NCBI RefSeq assembly: GCF_000025985.1
Contig: NC_003228.3
Coordinates: 620,001 to 684,000, forward strand
Length of the DNA: 64,000 nt
Direction: 5' to 3'
Source of the DNA: Bacteroides fragilis NCTC 9343
GTDB taxonomy: Bacteria; Bacteroidota; Bacteroidia; Bacteroidales; Bacteroidaceae
The position numbers were made by a program, and so were the translations under genes. Positions 44,319 to 52,021 of the stretch are shown one piece after another (positions within the stretch are counted from its first letter, which is position 1; every line of letters starts with the position of its first letter). The notes under the pieces are model-generated. The model made no database searches and was not told where the DNA came from. It saw nothing but the letters and a program-made list of their open reading frames with translations.

Positions 44319-44412
44319 AAAACTCAATTTTATATTTTATTATTCGTATCAACAAAGATGGTTTTGTATGCCTGAAAGAGCGTACAAGGCATTCCATTAA
44401 ATAAGTATCTGC

Positions 44413-46848
44413 ATGAAAGTAATGAAATTCGGCGGAACGTCCGTAGGTTCCGTGAACAGCATTTTAAGCGTAAAGAAAATCGTAGAGTCTGCCGGTGAAC
44501 CGGTAATCGTAGTAGTGTCTGCATTGGGCGGGATCACTGACCAGTTGATCAGTACCTCCCGAATGGCCGCCATGGGCGATGCAGCTTACGAAGGGGCATA
44601 CCGGGAAATAGTTCGCCGCCACGAAGAGATGGTGCAGGGAGTGATTCCTGCCGGAGAGACTCAGACCCTGTTGCACTATCAGGTGAATGAATTGCTCGAC
44701 GAACTGAAAGATATCTTTCAGGGTATTTATCTGATTAAAGATCTTTCTCCGAAAACGTCCGATACCATTGTCAGTTATGGTGAACGTCTGTCTTCACTGA
44801 TTGCGTCAAGACTGATCCAAGGGGCTGTATGGTTCGACTCACGTACTTTTATCAAGACAGAAAAGAAACATAATAAACATACACTGGACACGGAACTGAC
44901 CAATCGGTTGGTGCGGGAGGCTTTCAAAGAAATCCCCCGGGTTTCGCTGGTACCCGGATTCATCTCTTCGGATAAGGTTTCGGGAGACGTAACGAATCTG
45001 GGCAGGGGCGGTTCCGACTATACCGCAGCTGTTATTGCCGCAGCTCTCGATGCCGATAGTCTGGAGATTTGGACGGATGTAGACGGCTTCATGACAGCCG
45101 ACCCGCGTGTGATCAGTACGGCCTATACTATCAGCGAGCTGACTTATGTAGAGGCTACCGAACTTTGTAATTTCGGTGCAAAAGTGGTGTATCCGCCTAC
45201 CATCTATCCGGTATGTCACAAAAACATACCGATCCTGATTAAGAATACTTTCAACCCGGATGCCCAGGGAACGGTGATCAAACAACACGTAGACCACACG
45301 AAGAGCAAAGCCATCAAAGGGATTTCGTCCATCAACGACACGAGCCTGATTACCGTACAGGGTTTAGGTATGGTGGGCGTGATCGGTGTCAACTACCGCA
45401 TCTTTAAGGCGCTGGCAAAGAATGGAATCAGTGTGTTCCTCGTTTCGCAGGCTTCATCGGAGAACAGTACCTCTATCGGTGTGCGTAATGCCGATGCCGA
45501 TCTGGCTTGCGAAGTGCTGAACGAAGAGTTTGCCAAAGAGATCGAAATGGGTGAGATTTCGCCTATCCAGGCAGAGAAGAACCTGGCTACGGTAGCTATC
45601 GTGGGTGAGAACATGAAACATACGCCGGGCATTGCCGGAAAGCTGTTCGGTACGCTGGGACGAAATGGCATCAATGTGATAGCCTGTGCACAGGGAGCTT
45701 CCGAGACCAACATCTCGTTTGTTGTCGATTCAAAGTCGTTGCGTAAATCGCTGAATGTGATTCACGACTCGTTCTTCCTCTCCGAATATCAGGTGCTCAA
45801 CCTCTTTATCTGCGGTGTGGGCACGGTGGGAGGAAGTCTTGTCGAGCAGATCCGCCAGCAGCAGAAGAAGCTGATGGTAGAAAATGGCCTGAAACTCCAT
45901 GTGGTAGGTATTATCGATGCGACGAAGGCGATGTTCAGCCGTGCCGGATTCGATCTGGCCAACTATCGCGAAGAGCTGAAAGAGAAGGGAGTGGACAGTT
46001 CGCTGGATACTATACGTGACGAGATTATCGGCATGAATATATTCAATTCGGTATTTGTGGATTGTACGGCCAGTCCGGACATTGCCTCTCTATATAAGGA
46101 CTTCCTGCAACATAACATTTCTGTGGTGGCGGCCAATAAGATTGCTGCTTCATCGGCTTACGAGAATTACCGTGAACTGAAGCTGATAGCCCGCCAGCGT
46201 GGTGTGAAATATCTGTTTGAAACCAACGTGGGGGCCGGACTTCCGATTATCAATACCATCAATGACCTGATACATAGCGGTGATAAGATTCTGAAGATCG
46301 AGGCAGTGCTTTCGGGTACGCTGAACTATATTTTCAATAAGATCAGTGCCGATGTTCCCTTCAGCCGTACCATCAAGATGGCGCAGGAAGAGCGTTATTC
46401 GGAACCCGATCCGCGCATCGACCTGAGCGGTAAGGACGTGATCCGTAAGCTCGTGATCCTGGCGCGTGAGGCCGGATACAAGCTGGAACAGGAAGACGTG
46501 GAGAAGAATCTTTTCGTACCGAATGACTTCTTTGAAGGTTCGCTGGAAGACTTCTGGAAAAAAGTGCCTAGTCTGGATGCTGATTTCGAAGCTCGCCGCA
46601 AGGTGCTCGAGAGTGAGAATAAACATTGGCGTTTCGTTGCCAAGCTGGAGAACGGCAAAGCATCCGTCGGTTTGCAGGAAGTGGACCGCAACCATCCTTT
46701 CTACGGACTGGAAGGCAGCAATAACATCATCTTGCTTACCACCGAACGCTATAAAGAATATCCGATGATGATTCAGGGATACGGTGCGGGTGCCGGAGTG
46801 ACGGCGGCCGGTGTATTTGCTGACATTATGAGCATTGCAAACGTATAA
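44413..46848 (+). CDS. thrA: ThrA, bifunctional aspartokinase / homoserine dehydrogenase
   Basis: An 811-residue fusion enzyme for the first and third steps from aspartate to threonine and methionine. The aspartokinase part begins MKVMKFGGTSVGS and includes GRGGSDYTAA (about 200); ACT regulatory domains fill about 305-455 (ITVQGLGMVGVIGV, VAIVGENMKHTPG); the homoserine dehydrogenase part starts with the NAD(P)-binding CGVGTVGGSL at about 470 and contains ETNVGAGLPIINTINDL near 605. ACT domains imply feedback inhibition. It leads an operon with the ApgM-like gene 11 bp downstream. Confidence 0.97.
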   Translation: MKVMKFGGTSVGSVNSILSVKKIVESAGEPVIVVVSALGGITDQLISTSRMAAMGDAAYEGAYREIVRRHEEMVQGVIPAGETQTLLHYQVNELLDELKDIFQGIYLIKDLSPKTSDTIVSYGERLSSLIASRLIQGAVWFDSRTFIKTEKKHNKHTLDTELTNRLVREAFKEIPRVSLVPGFISSDKVSGDVTNLGRGGSDYTAAVIAAALDADSLEIWTDVDGFMTADPRVISTAYTISELTYVEATELCNFGAKVVYPPTIYPVCHKNIPILIKNTFNPDAQGTVIKQHVDHTKSKAIKGISSINDTSLITVQGLGMVGVIGVNYRIFKALAKNGISVFLVSQASSENSTSIGVRNADADLACEVLNEEFAKEIEMGEISPIQAEKNLATVAIVGENMKHTPGIAGKLFGTLGRNGINVIACAQGASETNISFVVDSKSLRKSLNVIHDSFFLSEYQVLNLFICGVGTVGGSLVEQIRQQQKKLMVENGLKLHVVGIIDATKAMFSRAGFDLANYREELKEKGVDSSLDTIRDEIIGMNIFNSVFVDCTASPDIASLYKDFLQHNISVVAANKIAASSAYENYRELKLIARQRGVKYLFETNVGAGLPIINTINDLIHSGDKILKIEAVLSGTLNYIFNKISADVPFSRTIKMAQEERYSEPDPRIDLSGKDVIRKLVILAREAGYKLEQEDVEKNLFVPNDFFEGSLEDFWKKVPSLDADFEARRKVLESENKHWRFVAKLENGKASVGLQEVDRNHPFYGLEGSNNIILLTTERYKEYPMMIQGYGAGAGVTAAGVFADIMSIANV

Positions 46849-46859
46849 AAAAGAAGCTT

Positions 46860-48071
46860 ATGAAACACATCATCATACTGGGTGACGGAATGGCCGACTG
46901 GGCTGTAAAGTCGTTGGGAGACAAGACGCTCCTGCAATATGCAAAAACGCCTTATATGGATAAACTGGCCCGTATGGGACGGAACGGACGGTTGATAACC
47001 GTAGCCGACGGGTTCCATCCGGGAAGTGAAGTAGCCAATATGTCGGTTCTGGGATACAATCTTCCGAAAGTATACGAAGGGCGCGGACCACTCGAGGCTG
47101 CCAGCATCGGTGTCGATTTGCAGCCGGGCGAGATGGCAATGCGTTGCAATCTGATTTGTACGGAAGGAGATATCCTGAAGAATCATTCGGCAGGGCATAT
47201 CACAACAGAAGAGGCGGATGTGTTGATTCAATACCTTCAGGAGAAACTGGGGGACGACCGGGTGAGGTTTCATACCGGGGTGCAATACCGCCATCTGCTG
47301 GTGGTGAAAGGCGGAAACAAGCAACTCGACTGCACCCCTCCGCACGATGTGCCTTTGAAGCCTTTCCGTCCGCTGATGGTGAAACCTTTGGTACCGGAGG
47401 CCGAAGAGACTGCTAGCCTGCTCAATGAACTGATCCTGAAGTCTCAGGAACTGCTGAAAGATCATCCGCTGAACCTGAAGCGGATGGCTGAGGGGAAAGA
47501 CCCTGCCAACAGCATCTGGCCGTGGAGCCCGGGTTACCGTCCGCAAATGGAACGTCTGTCCGACACCTTCCCGCAAGTGAAGAGGGGAGCTGTCATCTCG
47601 GCCGTCGATCTGATCAACGGTATCGGATATTATGCCGGGCTGCGCCGTATTGCGGTAGAAGGGGCAACGGGGCTGTACGATACCAATTACGAGAATAAAG
47701 TGGCCGCCGCACTGGAGGCCCTGAAAACGGACGACTTTGTCTATCTGCACATTGAAGCCAGTGACGAAGCCGGTCATGAGGGTGATGTGGCGCTGAAACT
47801 GAAAACGATTGAAAACCTGGATAGCCGTGCCGTAGGTCCTATCTACGAGGCTGTGAAGGAGTGGGAAGAGCCGGTAGCGATTGCCGTATTACCCGATCAT
47901 CCTACTCCCTGCGAACTGCGTACGCATACCAACGAGCCGGTCCCGTTTTTTATCTGGTATCCGGGTATCGAGCCGGACAGCGTGCAGACCTTCGATGAAG
48001 TTGCAGCAGTGGAGGGCAGTTACGGATTGCTGAAAGAGGATGAATTTATTAAAGAGTTTATGAACCGTTAA
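46860..48071 (+). CDS. ApgM-like alkaline-phosphatase-fold protein, probable homoserine kinase
   Basis: A 403-residue member of the cofactor-independent phosphoglycerate mutase (ApgM) superfamily: metal-binding GDGMADW (about residues 8-14), the Ser region HPGSEVANMSVLGYN (about 56-70), GRGPLEAASIGV, and C-terminal metal ligands in ASDEAGHEGD and LPDHPTPCELRTHTNEPVPF. It lies between thrA and thrC, and no GHMP-type homoserine kinase (thrB) is in the operon. A protein subfamily of this kind has been proposed as the homoserine kinase in such genomes; I favour that over a glycolytic role. Function is inferred from context. Confidence 0.8.
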   Translation: MKHIIILGDGMADWAVKSLGDKTLLQYAKTPYMDKLARMGRNGRLITVADGFHPGSEVANMSVLGYNLPKVYEGRGPLEAASIGVDLQPGEMAMRCNLICTEGDILKNHSAGHITTEEADVLIQYLQEKLGDDRVRFHTGVQYRHLLVVKGGNKQLDCTPPHDVPLKPFRPLMVKPLVPEAEETASLLNELILKSQELLKDHPLNLKRMAEGKDPANSIWPWSPGYRPQMERLSDTFPQVKRGAVISAVDLINGIGYYAGLRRIAVEGATGLYDTNYENKVAAALEALKTDDFVYLHIEASDEAGHEGDVALKLKTIENLDSRAVGPIYEAVKEWEEPVAIAVLPDHPTPCELRTHTNEPVPFFIWYPGIEPDSVQTFDEVAAVEGSYGLLKEDEFIKEFMNR

Positions 48072-48092
48072 GGAATAGGAACAGAGTTTGTT

Positions 48093-48185
48093 CACCACAG
48101 ATTACACGGATTTTCACAGATGAATGATTTATTTTTATTGATAAAAAGATTGAAAGTTCTGTGAAAATCCGTGTAATCTGTGGTG
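48093..48185. repeat. Perfect 28-bp inverted repeat hairpin, CCACAGA family, without a gene
   Basis: Arms 48093-48120 (begins CACCACAGATTACACGGAT) and 48158-48185 (ends GTGTAATCTGTGGTG) are exact reverse complements around a 37-base AT-rich loop. It lies between the ApgM-like gene and thrC. The arm resembles the ends of the GxxExxY element at 40378-40841. No strong U-run follows, so it may be a mobile palindrome rather than a terminator, though it could reduce thrC expression. Confidence 0.85.
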
Positions 48186-48217
48186 CACCGACTCCGAAAC
48201 CATTTATAAAAATACCC

Positions 48218-49519
48218 ATGAAATATTATAGTACTAACAAACAAGCTCCGCTTGCTTCGCTTGAAGAAGCGGTAGTCAAAGGACTTGCTTCTGATAAGGG
48301 GCTATTCATGCCCATGACCATCAAGCCCTTGCCTCAAGAGTTTTATGACGAGATAGAGAATCTTTCTTTCCGGGAAATCGCTTACCGGGTGGCAGATGCT
48401 TTCTTTGGAGAAGATGTTCCGGCGGAAACGCTGAAAGAGATCGTTTATGATACGTTGAATTTTGATGTCCCGTTGGTGCCGGTGAAGGAGAACATCTATT
48501 CCCTGGAGCTTTTCCACGGTCCTACATTGGCTTTTAAAGATGTAGGTGGACGGTTTATGGCCCGTTTGTTGGGATACTTCATCCGGAAAGAGGGGCGGAA
48601 ACAGGTGAATGTGCTCGTTGCCACTTCCGGAGATACCGGTAGTGCGGTAGCCAATGGCTTTTTGGGGGTAGAGGGTATTCATGTGTATGTGCTCTATCCG
48701 AAGGGAAAAGTCAGCGAGATACAGGAAAAACAGTTCACTACGCTGGGGCGGAATATTACAGCCCTGGAGGTGGACGGAACGTTTGATGACTGCCAGGCGC
48801 TGGTGAAAGCAGCCTTTATGGATCAGGAACTGAACGAACAGTTGTTGCTGACCTCGGCTAACTCTATCAACGTGGCACGTTTCCTGCCGCAGGCATTCTA
48901 TTATTTTTATGCCTATGCGCAATTGAAGAAGGCCGGCCGGGCAGAGAATGTCGTCATCTGTGTGCCGAGCGGAAACTTTGGTAACATTACTGCAGGCTTG
49001 TTCGGCAAAAAGATGGGCTTGCCCGTCCGCCGTTTTATCGCCGCCAACAATAAGAATGATATTTTCTATCAATATTTGCAGACAGGACAGTACAATCCCC
49101 GTCCGTCCGTTGCCACCATTGCCAATGCGATGGATGTGGGTGATCCGAGCAACTTTGCCCGTGTGCTCGACCTGTATGGCGGTTCGCATGCAGCCATCGC
49201 TGCCGAGATATCCGGAACGACGTACACCGACGAGCAGATTCGTGAAAGCGTGAAAGCGTGCTGGCAGCAGACGGGTTATCTGCTCGATCCTCATGGAGCA
49301 TGCGGTTACCGTGCATTGGAGGAAGGCTTGCAGCCGGGTGAGACAGGCGTATTCCTCGAAACGGCCCATCCGGCCAAATTCCTGCAAACGGTGGAGAGCA
49401 TCATTGGTACCGAGGTCGAAATACCTGCTAAGCTCCGGGCTTTTATGAAAGGCGAAAAGAAAAGTTTGCCGATGACGAAGGAGTTTGCTGATTTCAAGAG
49501 CTATCTGCTGGGCAAGTAG
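48218..49519 (+). CDS. thrC: ThrC, threonine synthase
   Basis: A 433-residue PLP enzyme converting O-phosphohomoserine to threonine. The N-terminus KYYSTNKQAPLASLEEAV, the PLP lysine in LAFKDVGGRFMARLL (about residue 108), the TSGDTGSAVANGF phosphate-binding loop (about 140-152) and VPSGNFGNITAG (about 248) are family features. The ATG at 48218 was chosen over an in-frame ATG at 48161 because the latter starts inside the 28-bp repeat. It ends the threonine operon. Confidence 0.96.
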   Translation: MKYYSTNKQAPLASLEEAVVKGLASDKGLFMPMTIKPLPQEFYDEIENLSFREIAYRVADAFFGEDVPAETLKEIVYDTLNFDVPLVPVKENIYSLELFHGPTLAFKDVGGRFMARLLGYFIRKEGRKQVNVLVATSGDTGSAVANGFLGVEGIHVYVLYPKGKVSEIQEKQFTTLGRNITALEVDGTFDDCQALVKAAFMDQELNEQLLLTSANSINVARFLPQAFYYFYAYAQLKKAGRAENVVICVPSGNFGNITAGLFGKKMGLPVRRFIAANNKNDIFYQYLQTGQYNPRPSVATIANAMDVGDPSNFARVLDLYGGSHAAIAAEISGTTYTDEQIRESVKACWQQTGYLLDPHGACGYRALEEGLQPGETGVFLETAHPAKFLQTVESIIGTEVEIPAKLRAFMKGEKKSLPMTKEFADFKSYLLGK

Positions 49520-49931
49520 AGACTCTCCCTTGAGGGCACAGGGTGATGTAGATGACTTTTGTTATGGATTATTAATGTGAATGCTTTGCGCTTTCTATGG
49601 TGAAATATGCTTTTCCCACAGCCGGCGGCTCTTTTCCCGGATGGAGATGCTGACGGGAAATTGTTTGTGAAAACGGTCTCAGAGATACTTCTGGGGGGGA
49701 GTGGCGGGACTTTTTTAAAAAACTCCCGCCACTTTTTTTGCCTGCAGGCATCTCCGGTTTCGCTTCCGCCTGCCCGCGGATTTTCTTCGTTCCGCATGCG
49801 GGTGAAAGTCTGTTTTTAGTGTAAAACTAAATAATCGTAATCTGCTTTCCGCTCCGGACTTTATCGTCTTTCTTTCTCCGAACTTTCCGTCTCCCTCTTT
49901 TGTTGTACGGGAATAAAAAAATAACCCTCGT
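49520..49931. other. Intergenic stretch of 412 bp after thrC
   Basis: It contains the strong terminator at 49700-49733 and otherwise no convincing gene. The EamA promoter should lie in its right part; no clear TAnnTTTG box was found. Confidence 0.55.
49700..49733 (+). terminator. Strong intrinsic terminator after thrC
   Basis: AGTGGCGGGA (49700-49709) and TCCCGCCACT (49724-49733), with CTTTTTT/AAAAAAC pairing between them, followed by TTTTTTT. GC-rich stem plus U-run; ends the threonine operon. Confidence 0.85.
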
Positions 49932-50882
49932 ATGATGAAGAATAAGAAAGTGGAGGCCAATCTGAGTATGGTGGTTTCCAAAACCTTTAGCGGATTGAAC
50001 ATGAATGCGTTGAAATATCTGCTTCCCGTATGGGTCAGTCCCCTTTCGGGAGTTACCCTCCGGTGCGTGTTTGCCGCCATTGCTTTCTGGATCATCGGGA
50101 TGTTTGTCAAGCCCGAAATTTCCACCCGGAAAGAAAAAATATTCCTTTTTCTCCTGGGAGCCTTGGGCATCTATGGTTTCATGTTTCTTTATCTGATGGG
50201 GTTGAGTAAAACGACTCCGGTCTCGAGTTCCATTTTCACCAGTTTGCAGCCTATCTGGGTGTTTGTGATCGCCGTGGTCTTCTTCAAGGAGAAGATCAGT
50301 GCGATGAAGATAGCCGGCATCTCCCTCGGACTCGGCGGGGCCATTCTTTGCATTCTGGCTCAGAAGAGTGACGATCTGGCTTCGGACGCCCTGACAGGCA
50401 ATATGCTCTGCCTGTTGAGTTCGATCGCCTATGCTGTCTATCTGGTGGCAAGTAACCGAATCCTGAAGTCGGTCGGAATGTTTACAGTATTGAAGTATAC
50501 CTTTGCCGGAGCGGCTTTTTCAAGCATCGTCGTTTCGGCTGTCACCGGTTTCCATGCTCCGGTATTTTCCGGGCCGTTACACTGGTTTCCGCTGTCGGTG
50601 CTCCTCTTTGTCCTGATATTCCCTACGGTTGTCAGCTACCTGTTGGTACCGATCGGACTGAAATATCTGAAGACTACCGTGGTGGCCATCTATGGGTATC
50701 TGATACTGATCGTGGCAACCATCGTCTCTCTACTCGTAGGACAGGACCGCTTCAGCTGGTCGCAGACCATTGCCATCGGCATGATCTGCGTCAGTGTCTA
50801 TCTGGTCGAAGTGGCCGAGACGAAGGAGAAACCGGTCAGTAATTCAGATAAACCAAGTAGTCTCCCTCCGCATGGATCGTAA
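49932..50882 (+). CDS. EamA/DMT-family membrane transporter
   Basis: A 316-residue protein with ten predicted membrane helices in two EamA repeats (about residues 10-145 and 155-300), for example GVTLRCVFAAIAFWIIG and the PVSSSIFTSLQPIWVFV segment with conserved Pro. Such drug/metabolite transporters export amino acids, nucleotides or other metabolites; the substrate is unknown. Its last 47 bases overlap, tail to tail, the 3' end of the thiamine pyrophosphokinase gene on the other strand. Confidence 0.88.
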   Translation: MMKNKKVEANLSMVVSKTFSGLNMNALKYLLPVWVSPLSGVTLRCVFAAIAFWIIGMFVKPEISTRKEKIFLFLLGALGIYGFMFLYLMGLSKTTPVSSSIFTSLQPIWVFVIAVVFFKEKISAMKIAGISLGLGGAILCILAQKSDDLASDALTGNMLCLLSSIAYAVYLVASNRILKSVGMFTVLKYTFAGAAFSSIVVSAVTGFHAPVFSGPLHWFPLSVLLFVLIFPTVVSYLLVPIGLKYLKTTVVAIYGYLILIVATIVSLLVGQDRFSWSQTIAIGMICVSVYLVEVAETKEKPVSNSDKPSSLPPHGS

Positions 50883-51459
50883 ATTCGGTGCCTGTCGCTT
50901 CGTTCAGCGTACCCTGCCACCAGTTACTGAAGTCACTGAGTGGATATACCAGCCCATCGGCCCTCAATCCGGTGGCGTTGAAGTTGAAGATGGAGATTTG
51001 TTGTCCGGGATATGACTTGAAACAGTTCCTCCCCGATGCCGGAATAAACATTCCGTGGTCCGTCAGCATCGTTACCTGCGCTCCTGCTTTCATATAGTCT
51101 ATCAGCAGACTGATGTTTCCCAGGGTATGGTCTTCCCGTTTGCCGGTTGCACCCACGAGGATGATTGTTTTTTTGCCTTGGTCGAGCAGGAAGTGTACCG
51201 CTTTGGTCTGATCGTTCGTCTCCTGGTCGTCTATCTGGTGGAAGATGGTCCTGAACCGTTCTTTGTTATCCGGTGAGAGCGAGTCTCCGTCGCCGATGAT
51301 GGCATCGGGCGTAAATCCCCTTCGGATGTGTTCGTCGGCAGACCCGTCGCAGCACACCACGTAAGGCGCCATAATCAGCATGGTTTCCGGCATTGAGTGG
51401 GTCGGATATTCGCCGTTGCCCAGTATGACGGCGTCCATATCGATATCATTTACTTTCAT
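50836..51459 (-). CDS. Thiamine pyrophosphokinase
   Basis: A 207-residue enzyme transferring diphosphate from ATP to thiamine. N-terminal VILGNGEYPTH and CCDGSADEHIRRG, the acidic AIIGDGDSLS (about 54-63), DDQETNDQTKAVHFL (about 76-90) and VGATGKREDHTLGNISLL (about 103-120) are the family's catalytic motifs. It is the last gene of a riboswitch-led minus-strand operon; its start overlaps the pnuT stop by 14 bp. Product acts in the cytosol and traps imported thiamine as TPP. Confidence 0.93.
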   Translation of the reverse strand: MKVNDIDMDAVILGNGEYPTHSMPETMLIMAPYVVCCDGSADEHIRRGFTPDAIIGDGDSLSPDNKERFRTIFHQIDDQETNDQTKAVHFLLDQGKKTIILVGATGKREDHTLGNISLLIDYMKAGAQVTMLTDHGMFIPASGRNCFKSYPGQQISIFNFNATGLRADGLVYPLSDFSNWWQGTLNEATGTEFTIHAEGDYLVYLNY

Positions 51460-52018
51460 AATGCATCATTTGTTTCCATTTAAAGTAGCCAAAGATAGCG
51501 ATTATTGAGTAAAGTCCGTAAAGAGCGGATGTGAAATAAAGCTCTTTATAGATGTAGAGTCCGCAACATACCACGTCGACCACGATCCATGCCCACCACT
51601 GTTCGACGTACTTGCGTGCCAGCATCCACATGCCGATGATGCTCAGCGCCGTGGTGAACGAGTCGAGCCAGGGGACGTTGCTGTCCGTAAACCGGATCAG
51701 TATCCAGGCGATGCCGAAGAAGGCTGCCAGGAATACCAGCAATAGGGGGAGGTATCTTTTCAAGGGTGTGTGCGTGATGGGCAGCTCGGCCCGGGTCTCT
51801 TTTTCGCTTCCCCGCATCCAGACCATCCAGCCGTAGGCGGCCGCGAGCAGATAGTAGATATTGATGCCGAAGTCGGCATACAATCCTGCTTGGTAGTATA
51901 CAAATATATAGATGGCCGGCATGATGATGCCCGCTATCCAGAGATAAATGCTTGCCCGGTATTCCAGCCAAAGGTAAATCAGCCCGACAAGGGCACCTGT
52001 GATTTCGAGATAGTTCAT
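51446..52018 (-). CDS. pnuT: PnuT, thiamine transporter of the PnuC family
   Basis: A 190-residue inner-membrane protein with about seven helices and PnuC-family features: WLEYRASIYLWIAGIIMPAI near the N-terminus and WWAWIVVDVVCCGLYIYKEL near residue 140. PnuC relatives carry nicotinamide riboside, while PnuT members carry thiamine. Placement between a TPP-riboswitch-led TonB receptor and thiamine pyrophosphokinase assigns it to thiamine. It is 3 bp from the receptor stop codon. Confidence 0.92.
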   Translation of the reverse strand: MNYLEITGALVGLIYLWLEYRASIYLWIAGIIMPAIYIFVYYQAGLYADFGINIYYLLAAAYGWMVWMRGSEKETRAELPITHTPLKRYLPLLLVFLAAFFGIAWILIRFTDSNVPWLDSFTTALSIIGMWMLARKYVEQWWAWIVVDVVCCGLYIYKELYFTSALYGLYSIIAIFGYFKWKQMMHYESK

Positions 52019-52021
52019 GGC

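Noticed and set aside
48161..48217. N-terminal extension of thrC
   Set aside because: It begins within the 28-bp palindrome; the threonine synthase N-terminus starts at 48218.
48302..49387. A 361-codon minus-strand frame inside thrC
   Set aside because: Antisense to a motif-complete threonine synthase; Cys/Arg/His-rich noise typical of a shadow frame.
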